From: an uncultured Acidobacteriaceae bacterium
GTDB lineage: Bacteria; Acidobacteriota; Terriglobia; Terriglobales; Acidobacteriaceae
Assembly: GCA_903842065.1 (NCBI GenBank)
Contig: CAIMKZ010000063.1
Span: 1 to 64,000 of the forward strand
DNA length: 64,000 nt
Direction: 5' to 3'
Made by a program: the position numbers and the translations under genes. Below, in pieces: positions 45,945-54,818 of this stretch. The notes under the pieces were generated by a model, which was given only the letters and a program-made list of their open reading frames with translations, did no database searches and was not told where the DNA came from. How positions within the stretch are numbered: the first letter of the stretch is position 1; each line of letters begins with the position of its first letter.

Positions 45945-47765
45945 ATGTTTCTTCAATTGTTCATTCGACGCGTCCCGGTTCTTCTTTTCGCCATGGCATC
46001 GTCTGTTTTTCTTTGCGCCGAGTCCCTGTCCGGCACCTCGGGCGTGAAGCCATTGGATTTGCCGGTGGTCAGCCCGGTGATGGATTGCACCGCGCTAGCG
46101 GCTGTCGAACATTTCCAGACCGTCGGCACTCCCGTCAAAATCACCTCCGCCAAAGTCGTTGACGACGGCAAGCCTACTGCATACTGCGATGTCCAGCTCT
46201 TATTCGACAATTACTCGACATCGGATGTGCACCTTCCTGTTTCAAGCTGGAACCAGCGATTCCTGGGCGGTCAGAACGGATCGGCGCAGGGATTCGTTAC
46301 GATGACCCGGCAGGACATCGGCCAGCGCGGTCGCGAAGACGCCTTTGCCAACAACGCTCAGCTCCGCGTCGACTTTGCCTACCGCATGATGCATCTGCAG
46401 GTTCTGGCTGCCAAGGCGCTGATAGCCAGGTACTACAACCAGGCACCCAAATTCTCCTATTACAACGCCTGTTCCGAGCCCGGGCGCGAAGGCATGATGG
46501 AGGTCCAGCGCTTTCCTGATGACTTCGACGGTGCCGTCACTGGCTGCCCGCCCATTAACGACGTCATCAACAATGGCCTCTTTGAGGCGTGGAACATCCG
46601 TACAAATACCAGGGCAGATGGCAGCCTGATCATCACGTCCGACATGCTGCCTCTCCTGCACAAAGCCGTCCTGGACGAGTGCGATGCCCTAGACGGCCTA
46701 AAGGATGGCATCGTTTCCGATCCACTCAACTGCCATCCCAAGCTCACCGAAATCCAATGCAAGCCGGGCCAAGACCCGAGCTCGTGCCTGACCGCGGAAC
46801 AGATCCATGTGGCACTGGAGCTTTATCGGGGTGCCCATGACGAGAAGGGCGGCAAACTGGAGGCGTTCGGCGTGACACCCGGCTCCGAGATGCAGTGGAC
46901 GGCCGTGATCGCGCCCAACCCGCCGGCCGCAGGGCGTCAGATGATGTCTACCGACCGGCAAGGCACACTGTATGCCTTACGTTCCGAATTTTCTTATCCG
47001 GCCCTCGGCACAAACTGGCAGTTGAGCGAACTGAAGTTCGACCGTGCCGACTTTGACAACTTCACAAAACTGCATTATCTCTACGATGCAACCGACCCGG
47101 ATCTGTCGGCTTATTACAAGGCTGGACACAAGCTGATCATCTGGCAGGGTCTTGCAGATAACAACGTGCTACCGGCCCATACCATCCTCTACTACACGGC
47201 GCTGCAGAAGACCATGGGCGAAAAGATAGTCGATCAGTTCGTGCGCTTCTATGTGCTGCCAGGCGTTGGCCACTGCGGCGGCGGCGACGGACCTTCCATT
47301 CGCGACTTTCTCACCCCGCTCCAAGTGTGGGTTGAACACGGCATAGCTCCCGGAGCCTTACCCGGTGCGCACACACCCCAGCAGGCTCGCGCCCAAGGTG
47401 GTGGTATGGGCGGCCAGGGTGGCCCCGGCGGTCCTGGAGGTATGGCACAAGGTGGGCCGGGCGGACCCGAGGGCATGGGAGGCGGTGGTCAGGGTGGAAT
47501 GGGCGGCATGGGCATGGGCGGCATCATGGGGCAGGGTGGCGCCCAGGCAAAACCCGATCTCACCCGGCCAATCTATCCGTATCCCTACCTCGCCAAATAC
47601 ACGGGCAAGGGCGACCCCAAGGACGCGGCCAACTTTGTCCAGGGTCCGGCGCGCCCGGCTCCGGCAAGCGTGTTCGATTGGTGGGGTGCCAACTTCTACA
47701 CGCCGCACTATGAAAAGTGGTGCACGGGCAATGGCGCTATTTTGAGCTGCACGGATTCGCGCTAA
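45945..47765 (+). CDS. tannase-family esterase, CSEPGREG elbow, Gly-rich insert
   Basis: 606 aa. Signal peptide about 1-25. Same family as 34924, aligning without gaps near the active site: nucleophile Ser177 in NACSEPGREG, DECDALDGLKDGIVSDP near 244-260, GLADNNVLP at 402-410 and His443 in GVGHCGGGDGP. A Gly/Met/Gln-rich tract at about 485-532 is absent from the 34924 protein. Predicted secreted hydrolase of an aromatic or related ester. It is the fifth gene of the DoxX run. Confidence 0.86.
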   Translation: MFLQLFIRRVPVLLFAMASSVFLCAESLSGTSGVKPLDLPVVSPVMDCTALAAVEHFQTVGTPVKITSAKVVDDGKPTAYCDVQLLFDNYSTSDVHLPVSSWNQRFLGGQNGSAQGFVTMTRQDIGQRGREDAFANNAQLRVDFAYRMMHLQVLAAKALIARYYNQAPKFSYYNACSEPGREGMMEVQRFPDDFDGAVTGCPPINDVINNGLFEAWNIRTNTRADGSLIITSDMLPLLHKAVLDECDALDGLKDGIVSDPLNCHPKLTEIQCKPGQDPSSCLTAEQIHVALELYRGAHDEKGGKLEAFGVTPGSEMQWTAVIAPNPPAAGRQMMSTDRQGTLYALRSEFSYPALGTNWQLSELKFDRADFDNFTKLHYLYDATDPDLSAYYKAGHKLIIWQGLADNNVLPAHTILYYTALQKTMGEKIVDQFVRFYVLPGVGHCGGGDGPSIRDFLTPLQVWVEHGIAPGALPGAHTPQQARAQGGGMGGQGGPGGPGGMAQGGPGGPEGMGGGGQGGMGGMGMGGIMGQGGAQAKPDLTRPIYPYPYLAKYTGKGDPKDAANFVQGPARPAPASVFDWWGANFYTPHYEKWCTGNGAILSCTDSR

Positions 47766-47773
47766 CAGATATT

Positions 47774-47799
47774 GCGGCCCCTGCTTCGGCCGGGGCCGC
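47774..47799 (+). terminator. intra-run hairpin
   Basis: GCGGCCCC/GGGGCCGC with a 10-nt loop, 8 bp after the tannase-like stop, followed by GTTGTT. It may reduce rather than end transcription into the next gene. Confidence 0.5.
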
Positions 47800-47838
47800 G
47801 TTGTTCGTTTGATTTGGCACTGTAAGTCTTCAGAAAGA

Positions 47839-49218
47839 ATGAAGCAAATGAAAGCATATTGGATGTTGGTCATGGTCACCGCATTGACTGTGCTGTGCGC
47901 CACTCCATCCTGGGCACAGCGGGTTCAACTGGATGACACATGGGGTGGTGACAGGCAGTTGGCTCCATCGATCATGAGGACTTATATTCCACTGGGTCCC
48001 GGTGTTCCTGGAGTCATGTACCAGCCGGTTTCTTCCGGCGAGAAGAGCCATATTGCCATTGTCGTCATGCATGGGGCTGATTATCTGACCTTCCCAACAT
48101 GCATGGAGCTTTCAAAGCGAGGGTATCGAGTGCTCTGCGCCAATCCCACCGGAAGCGGTGACGGGCCATTGTTGAGTGTCAAGCTGGCCGTCGCCTACGC
48201 CCGCCATTACCCCGGAGTTCAAAAGGTAGTTCTCTTCGGGCACAGCGGCGGCGGTGTATTGATGTCGACTTACCAAAACATCGCGGAGAACGGGCTGAAG
48301 GCCTGCCAGGGGCCTGAAAAGATCTACAAATGTTCCGATAGCGTTGCAGCCCTGCCTCCGGCTGATGGCGTAATTCTTGAGGACGCCAACTGGGGAATCA
48401 TGGGTTTGCTCAGCCTGGATCCTGCAGTGGTTGACTACAGCAACGGCATGAAAGTCGATCCCGACCTGGACCTATTCAATCCCAGGAACGGATTCAATCC
48501 GGCGGGATCAAATTACAGTCCTGATTTCATCCACAAATTTCAAAGCTCCGTTGCCAAGAAATACAACCAGCTGGTCAAGACGGCACAAGACAGATTGACT
48601 CTGATTGAAGCAGGGCAGGGACGCTTTGCAGACGATGAGCCGTTCCCGATTGCCAGTGGCGGTAGCAGCGTTCCGAACAATAAGCTGTTTGCGCAGGACG
48701 TCAGATTCATGTCCCATACCAAGGGTTCCTGGCCTCTTATTCATGCAGATGGATCTGTCACCACGGAAATTGTCCACACCGTCCGTGTTCCGGAGAATCC
48801 AAAGACCGTAACCCCCTACCTGAACACAGGCGGGTCGAACGGGACTGTGCGGGCGTTTCTGCGCAGCGCAGTTCGGGTTAGCGATGATTTTGGCTTTGAT
48901 GAAACCACGATCCATGGCGTCGACTGGACATCAAGCTACACCAATACAGTCGGCAACTCTAAGGGTATCCATGTTCCGCTGCTGTTCGTAGGAAACACTG
49001 GCCACTGGGAATACCTGGTGGGCGAAAGTGTTTACGAGTACGCTGCGAGCAAGGACAAATCGCTTGCCTTCATGGAGGGCGCTTTTCACTCGCTCAACAC
49101 CTGTACGCCCTGCGAGAAATCGCCCGGCCAGTACGGCGATACGATCAAGCCACTCTTCGATTACATGGACAAGTGGCTGAGCCAGAAGGGCCGGTTCACG
49201 GATCGCGCGCAGCAATAG
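47839..49218 (+). CDS. exported alpha/beta hydrolase
   Basis: 459 aa. Signal peptide about 1-26, nucleophile Ser136 in LFGHSGGGVLM, and a likely catalytic His in GAFHSLNTC. Paralogue of 13135 (same LSKRGYRVLC, CQGPEK, DDEPFPI, HADGSVTTEIV, IHGVDWTSSY, DKWLSQKGRF) but without its collagen-like insert. Probable esterase. ATG 47848 is a possible alternative start. Confidence 0.8.
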   Translation: MKQMKAYWMLVMVTALTVLCATPSWAQRVQLDDTWGGDRQLAPSIMRTYIPLGPGVPGVMYQPVSSGEKSHIAIVVMHGADYLTFPTCMELSKRGYRVLCANPTGSGDGPLLSVKLAVAYARHYPGVQKVVLFGHSGGGVLMSTYQNIAENGLKACQGPEKIYKCSDSVAALPPADGVILEDANWGIMGLLSLDPAVVDYSNGMKVDPDLDLFNPRNGFNPAGSNYSPDFIHKFQSSVAKKYNQLVKTAQDRLTLIEAGQGRFADDEPFPIASGGSSVPNNKLFAQDVRFMSHTKGSWPLIHADGSVTTEIVHTVRVPENPKTVTPYLNTGGSNGTVRAFLRSAVRVSDDFGFDETTIHGVDWTSSYTNTVGNSKGIHVPLLFVGNTGHWEYLVGESVYEYAASKDKSLAFMEGAFHSLNTCTPCEKSPGQYGDTIKPLFDYMDKWLSQKGRFTDRAQQ

Positions 49219-49333
49219 TACGGCGCTATTCGATGGCCCAAAGAAAGTCTTGAAGCACAAAGAGTGCGCGGATGCCGGTTTCGCCCGCTGGCGAAGTGTA
49301 AGCGGAAGATTCCGAATTCCAGGAGATAACGGC

Positions 49334-50644
49334 ATGAAACCGAAGTTGCTTGTTCTAGCTTTCCTTGCCATTGCGATGGCAGTCAGCTTAGTGGTTCCAG
49401 TACATGCAGGTGAGTTGCGCGCCGGTGCGGCGAAAGTGTCCATCACTCCAACCCCAGATGAGTTCCCGTATCAGATCGGACGAGAGAAACCCTTCGTCGG
49501 TGTACACGATCAGGTATTTGCTCGCGCGCTGGTGCTGGACGACGGCAAGACCCGCGTCGCCCTGGTGGTTGAGGAAGTGGAATCGATTCAGGATCCCAAG
49601 GGGACCGTCTCCCAGATAGCGCAGGCACTGGGAGTGCCGGAGAGCAACGTGATCGTGAGCGCCACGCACACTCACGAGTCGCTTACGGTGTTCATTCACG
49701 GCAACCAACTGACTCCGACACAGCAGGAAGAGATCCAGCACTCGCGTCAAGGAGCAATCGATGCAGCCAAGCAGGCGGCTGCAAAGCTGCAACCTGCGAA
49801 GATTTCATTTGCGCGGACCGAGGCCTACGTCAACGTCAACAATGGCGAGCAGAACGGCATTGACTATTGGTATGACCCCAAGGGGCCGGCCGACAAGACG
49901 CTTGATCTGATCCGTGTGGAGAGCACAGGCGGACAGCCCATTGCGCTTGTAATCAACTACGGAATGCACGCCGAAACCATGTATCGAAGCGTGGTGAAGG
50001 ATGGCGGCTACGAAGTAACCGGCGACATTCCCGGGAAGGTTTCCGACATGATGGAGACAAATCCCACGGGCGCGCCGGTGGTGCTGTTCACGGCGCCCGC
50101 TGAAGCCGATGAACTGGGGTACTTCAAGTCCCTGCAGCCGGCCCAGGGCAAGCTGCCGCAGGCCGATGAGGGAGCGGCCGGCTACGCACTGATGGATGAA
50201 ATGGCGAGGCGGATCGCGGCCGCGGCCTTTGAGATCGAAGTTACGATGAAGCCGGGCGTTTCGAAGGTTACATTGCAGGCGGCGGCCGGCACGGCTGTTT
50301 GTCCAGGGGGCCGCACGCGCATGGATAACCAGACCCACCAGATCACGAGCACCGATGGGCCGCCGGTGACCATTCCGCTCGCCACGATCAGGATCAACGA
50401 TATTGCGATTGCAGGCGTGGCGGCCGATATGGGCAACCAGATTGGCAAAGAGATCAAGCAGTCTTCGCCGCTTCCGGACACCATGGTGGTTTCGCAGCTG
50501 GCCGGCGCGGTGGGCTATATTCTGTCCGACGCCAGCTACGTGCATCCTGGCCATGGACTTGGCAGCTCGCCAGTGAAGGCCGGATGCGCAGAGACCGCAA
50601 TACCGCAGGGGATAGCAGCACTGCTCGCTGCTCCCGGAAAGTAG
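49334..50644 (+). CDS. neutral ceramidase-like exported hydrolase
   Basis: 436 aa. Signal peptide about 1-25, then LRAGAAKVSITPTPDEFPY, VGVHD and the metal-site motif SATHTHES near 109-116. As in its paralogues no GDVSPN serine motif is visible; TAPAEADELGYF lies where it would be. Likely a metal-dependent hydrolase of unknown amide or ester. The ATG at 49334 is set by GGAGAT 8 nt upstream; the open frame from 49250 is rejected. Followed by a second copy. Confidence 0.8.
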   Translation: MKPKLLVLAFLAIAMAVSLVVPVHAGELRAGAAKVSITPTPDEFPYQIGREKPFVGVHDQVFARALVLDDGKTRVALVVEEVESIQDPKGTVSQIAQALGVPESNVIVSATHTHESLTVFIHGNQLTPTQQEEIQHSRQGAIDAAKQAAAKLQPAKISFARTEAYVNVNNGEQNGIDYWYDPKGPADKTLDLIRVESTGGQPIALVINYGMHAETMYRSVVKDGGYEVTGDIPGKVSDMMETNPTGAPVVLFTAPAEADELGYFKSLQPAQGKLPQADEGAAGYALMDEMARRIAAAAFEIEVTMKPGVSKVTLQAAAGTAVCPGGRTRMDNQTHQITSTDGPPVTIPLATIRINDIAIAGVAADMGNQIGKEIKQSSPLPDTMVVSQLAGAVGYILSDASYVHPGHGLGSSPVKAGCAETAIPQGIAALLAAPGK

Positions 50645-50830
50645 CAATGAAAGTACGCGGCAACATCGCTTCTCCGGAGGCACCCGTTATGAACTCGATC
50701 TGAATGTCGTTGGGCGCTCGGGCCAATGTTGATCTGGATGAATGCCATCGTAAGTCAGGACGCTTAAAAGTTATCTGCGCGGGTACGAGTCAGTACCACT
50801 CACTGCACTTTCAGCGAAAGGGTAGTAATC

Positions 50831-52147
50831 ATGTTTCAGAGATGCTCGAAGGTTCTCCTCAATATCTTACTCGGATTGATCTTTGCCACTCTTGCAGTGA
50901 CAGCAGAAGCCGGCAGCCTGCGTGCCGGAGCTGCGCGAGTCGATATCACTCCTACGCCCGATGAATTTCCATTTACCGCCGAGGGCACAAGGCCGATCGC
51001 ACCGTATGTAGGCGTTCATGATCCGGTCTATGCACGCGCTCTGTTTCTCGATGATGGATCTACCCAAGTGGCGATTCTGGTCGTGGATGTGACTGCGATT
51101 CCAAGTCCCGGCAAGTTTCTGCCCGCCATTGCTCAGGCTATTGGGCTTCCGGAAAGCAATGTGTTCTTGGCAGCCTCACATACACACAGTGTGCCTCTGG
51201 TCAACTATCACGTCGACTACCCCTACCAGGTGGGTACAACTTCTCCTCAGCAAGCGCATGAGATTGACCGGCTGCGCGATGGCGCAATTGAAGCTGCCCG
51301 CCATGCTAAAGCGGACCTGCACCCCGCGCGCGTGGCCTTTGGTCGCGGAGTAGCGTGGCTGAATGTTAATTCCAGCGATCCGCAGGGTCCATCGGACAAG
51401 AGTCTGGACGTTCTGCGCGTTGAAGGAACAGACGGAACACCGATTGCGCTACTGGTCGACTATGGCGTTCCAAGCGGTCTGGTGTCGGATAACTACAGGA
51501 CCGAAGGCGGTGTGCAAGTAAGCGGCGATTTATTCGGAGCAGCCGCCCGCATGCTCGAGGCACAGTCACCGAAAGGTCCGGTTGTGCTGTTTGCCAGCTC
51601 GTCGGACGGCGATCAACGGTCACTCATTAGCGGGAATCTGCCGAAGGTCGGAAGCGTTCCCGCAGGCAATGCAGGCGAAGCTCAATGGGTAATCCTGGAT
51701 GCTGTTGGGCGTAATCTCGCCAACGCGACGCTTGCCGTGACCGGTGCCATGCCTCAGGGCACTACTGAAGTAAAGATCAGTGCTTCCGCCAAGACCGTGA
51801 TGTGCCCCGGCGAGCACCACGATTTCGATCCAAAGACCGGAAAGCCGGTTTTCACGGATAGAGGTTCTGTGCCGATTCCATTGAATCTCATCACCATCAA
51901 CGATATCGCTCTGGCCGGAGTAGGCGGCAACGTATATGCCGAGATGGGAAAGAAGATCAAGGCCTCTTCGCCGTTATCGCAGACAACCTTGATTGGGGGA
52001 ACCAGCGGCTCGGTTGGCTACATTCTTCCCGATGCGGACTTTAGTGCTGCTTCGCATTCTCTCGGTGGGGACCCGATGAAGGGCGGATGCGCGGAGAACG
52101 GCATCTTGCAAGGACTAGGCGAGATGATGCACGCAGCGAAGCGTTGA
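50831..52147 (+). CDS. neutral ceramidase-like exported hydrolase
   Basis: 438 aa. Signal peptide about 1-27, LRAGAARVDITPTPDEFPF, PYVGVHDPVYARAL, metal-site AASHTHS at 114-120, and SSSDGDQRSL in the region of the ceramidase Ser motif. It is closest to the gene at 49334 (tandem duplicates) and more distant from 1308. AAAGGG lies 9 nt before the ATG. Substrate unknown. Confidence 0.8.
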   Translation: MFQRCSKVLLNILLGLIFATLAVTAEAGSLRAGAARVDITPTPDEFPFTAEGTRPIAPYVGVHDPVYARALFLDDGSTQVAILVVDVTAIPSPGKFLPAIAQAIGLPESNVFLAASHTHSVPLVNYHVDYPYQVGTTSPQQAHEIDRLRDGAIEAARHAKADLHPARVAFGRGVAWLNVNSSDPQGPSDKSLDVLRVEGTDGTPIALLVDYGVPSGLVSDNYRTEGGVQVSGDLFGAAARMLEAQSPKGPVVLFASSSDGDQRSLISGNLPKVGSVPAGNAGEAQWVILDAVGRNLANATLAVTGAMPQGTTEVKISASAKTVMCPGEHHDFDPKTGKPVFTDRGSVPIPLNLITINDIALAGVGGNVYAEMGKKIKASSPLSQTTLIGGTSGSVGYILPDADFSAASHSLGGDPMKGGCAENGILQGLGEMMHAAKR

Positions 52148-52322
52148 ACAACCATAAGCCGAGGGTAGCAGGAACTATTGCTGTCTCCGCCGTTAGTAAG
52201 TCTGGCTGGTCAGGCAGGTCCGAGTGGAATTGCAGTAATGTCGGCCGCGCGGCACCAAGTTGCGATTGTTCGCATCTCGCGCGTCGCCCTTAACAGTTGC
52301 GGAGAAGATGGAGGAAAGAAAT

Positions 52323-53723
52323 ATGTTCTTGCGTGCACGGTGTGGAACTTTGGGCGTTGTCTTATTCTTGGCTTTAGTGGTTGCGGCGCAGGCGCAGCAG
52401 CCTCAGACCGGCGGGGCCCCCAACCCCAGACCCGGCGGCGCATCAGGCGGGCCGAACATTGGCGTACAATTTGCGCCCACGCAGACTGATCGCTATCACT
52501 CGGAACTGGTCAAACTGGGCGGCACAGCCGCTGACGGCCTGCTCTTCACACCGTCAACGCCCAGCCAGAACCCGCGCATTGCCATCGTCACCACATACGG
52601 CCCGCCTGCCGTCGAACTGGCTGGCCGCGGTTACCGAGTGGTTCTGGTCCGGCATCTCAACAAGTCAGGCGAAGTCTCTACTCCGTTCAACGGATTCGAA
52701 GAGATCTCGCGCGGCATCACCTATGCGCGTACGCTTGCCGGTGTTGAGCGTGTGGCGGTGCTGGCCTGGGGCACCGGCTCCACCACCATGATTCTCTACG
52801 TGGACGTAGCCCTGCACGGGCCGGCCGCGTGTCAGGCAACGAACGTCATCTATCCCTGCACTACCGAGCAGGCCACCGGCCTGGCCAAGCCCAACGGCAT
52901 TGTGCTGCTCGATCCGGGATCGGGCGCGGGCCTCAAGATCACCAACGTCAATCCCGCCTACGAGAGCGCCTCCAGCAGGAAGGCGGACCTGGACCTGTTC
53001 GCGGCGGCCAATGGATATGACATAGCCACCGGCGCCGCGACCTACTCAGCCGCTTTCCGCAAGCGGTACTTTGCCGCGCAGTCGGCGCGCTACAACCAGG
53101 CAATCGATCAAGCAGTGGCGCGGCTCAAGGTCCTCGATCAAGCGGGAGCAGGCGCCGACGAGCCGCTGTCGATTCCTGCCGCGGTCGCTTCCCAGGGCGG
53201 CAGCCTGCACTCGACCGATCTCACCATCCTCTCTCACACCAAACAGGCGCATCCCTTGCTCAAGGCCGATGGCACCACACCCAGCGTAATCATCCACTCT
53301 CTCCGGCCTGCGGGCGGCCCCAAGAGTGAGGACGCGCTCAATAAGTTGCTCGCGCAGTACGAGCATCCCCGAGATAACGAAACCTTGCGCCAGTTTCTAG
53401 CCAACGATGCCCTTCGCCCCACGAAGGACTACGCTCTGACCGAAGATGACATGGTTGGCATCGACTGGAATTCGTCGAATGCGGGCGAGCCGGGTCACGC
53501 AGAGGGCATCACCGTGCCCGCCCTGGTCGTTACCAACACCTGCTTCCAGTTTGTAGTGCCGTCGGAGATCGTCTACGACCATATCGCGGCGAAAGACAAG
53601 ACTTACGCGGGAGTCGAAGGTTCGGAGCACTTCTTCACGCCCTGCAAGCCGGAATTCGGCGACACCAAGAAGCGCCTGTTCGACTACGTCGATGGATGGC
53701 TGGCCAAAGCGGGGCGCTTCTGA
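52323..53723 (+). CDS. alpha/beta hydrolase-like protein lacking the Ser nucleophile
   Basis: 466 aa. Signal peptide about 1-24 and a Gly/Pro-rich tract to about 45. It is homologous to 13135 and 47839 (shared HADGT-like turn, DMVGIDWNSS, and DYVDGWLAKAGRF ending), but their GHSGG elbow reads AWGTGSTTM, with Gly152 in the Ser position. The C-terminal EHFFTPC keeps a His. It is probably a non-catalytic or changed paralogue, perhaps a binding protein. GGAGG 8 nt before the ATG fixes the start. Confidence 0.78.
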   Translation: MFLRARCGTLGVVLFLALVVAAQAQQPQTGGAPNPRPGGASGGPNIGVQFAPTQTDRYHSELVKLGGTAADGLLFTPSTPSQNPRIAIVTTYGPPAVELAGRGYRVVLVRHLNKSGEVSTPFNGFEEISRGITYARTLAGVERVAVLAWGTGSTTMILYVDVALHGPAACQATNVIYPCTTEQATGLAKPNGIVLLDPGSGAGLKITNVNPAYESASSRKADLDLFAAANGYDIATGAATYSAAFRKRYFAAQSARYNQAIDQAVARLKVLDQAGAGADEPLSIPAAVASQGGSLHSTDLTILSHTKQAHPLLKADGTTPSVIIHSLRPAGGPKSEDALNKLLAQYEHPRDNETLRQFLANDALRPTKDYALTEDDMVGIDWNSSNAGEPGHAEGITVPALVVTNTCFQFVVPSEIVYDHIAAKDKTYAGVEGSEHFFTPCKPEFGDTKKRLFDYVDGWLAKAGRF

Positions 53724-53837
53724 TTCGTTCAATCTAATCCAACAATGCGGCTGGCCGGAAACAATGAGTAGCCGATGCGGCGGTCGTAAATGAAAATAAC
53801 AGATATTTTCCAATCGAGCAGCAAAGGAGCAAGAACC

Positions 53838-54740
53838 ATGAAGATTAAATTCGGCATTCACAAGCAGAGCATCTTGATAGTCGCCGTGGCCTTGGCAGCG
53901 GCATTGGCTCCGCTGGCAATCTCGCAGCAGGTCACCACGGCTACTTCGCCAGAGGAACAGCGGTCGAAGCAGCAGGACGGCATTATCCGGGCCGACATTC
54001 CTTATGCGAAGGACGGCTGGCGAGCGGATAATCTGGCGCAGTCGCCGCGCAAGCACGAGATGGTGAAGGTGGGCGCGCGCTCGGCATTCGTGGTCTATCC
54101 GACGGCCGAGAAGGCACCGGTGATCGTGATGATGCCTGAGGATCAGGGCCTTAACAATTGGTCGCGCGAGATGGCAGACACGATTGCGGCGATGGGCGCG
54201 GTTGTCATCGTCCCCGATTGGCTCAGCGGCCGCGGCCCAAACGGCGGAGGACACGACTCCTTCCCGGATGTGAAGAGCGCGCTGATGGCCAACTACGACG
54301 TGACGCAGGAGATGACGACGGCCGATCAGAATGCATGGGCCGACTGGGGCGAGAAGCTGCCGCAATATAACGGCAAGCTGGCAGTCATCGGCTTTGGCTG
54401 GGGCGCGGGGAAGGCATGGGCCTTCGCAGCGGATCGCAAGGACCTCGCCGCCGCCTTCATCTTCTACGACTGGGTTCCGCCGGGCCTGGATCTGACCAAA
54501 CTGAACGCCGACGTGTATGGCTTCTACGCCTCCAAGGACACGCGCGTGGAACGGTCGATTCCAACAACTAAGGCCGCGATGGAGAAGCTCGGCAGGAAGT
54601 ACGAATACGTGGACTACAAGGATGCCGAGCACATGTTTGTGCGCCTGGCCGAGATGGCGGCGGATAACAATCCGGCCAATCTGTACGCGCGCAACGACTC
54701 GCTGGCGCGGTTGCAAAAGCTGATTGAGGGCCTGAAGTAG
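53838..54740 (+). CDS. dienelactone hydrolase-like exported protein lacking the nucleophile
   Basis: 300 aa. Signal peptide about 1-30. Dienelactone-hydrolase fold with VVYPTAEKAPVIVMMPEDQG, VIVPDWLSGRGP, the elbow AVIGFGWGAGKA (Gly187 where Cys or Ser is expected) and a late His in DAEHMF. The nucleophile is missing as in the gene before it, so catalysis of the usual type is unlikely. The ATG at 53838 has AAGGAG about 9 nt upstream. Part of the DoxX run. Confidence 0.78.
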   Translation: MKIKFGIHKQSILIVAVALAAALAPLAISQQVTTATSPEEQRSKQQDGIIRADIPYAKDGWRADNLAQSPRKHEMVKVGARSAFVVYPTAEKAPVIVMMPEDQGLNNWSREMADTIAAMGAVVIVPDWLSGRGPNGGGHDSFPDVKSALMANYDVTQEMTTADQNAWADWGEKLPQYNGKLAVIGFGWGAGKAWAFAADRKDLAAAFIFYDWVPPGLDLTKLNADVYGFYASKDTRVERSIPTTKAAMEKLGRKYEYVDYKDAEHMFVRLAEMAADNNPANLYARNDSLARLQKLIEGLK

Positions 54741-54818
54741 CGCCTGTTGGCGCGGAACATCTGAACTTTGATTTATCAACAAGGAACACTTGCTCGCGAA
54801 AGTACGAGGGAACCAAGC

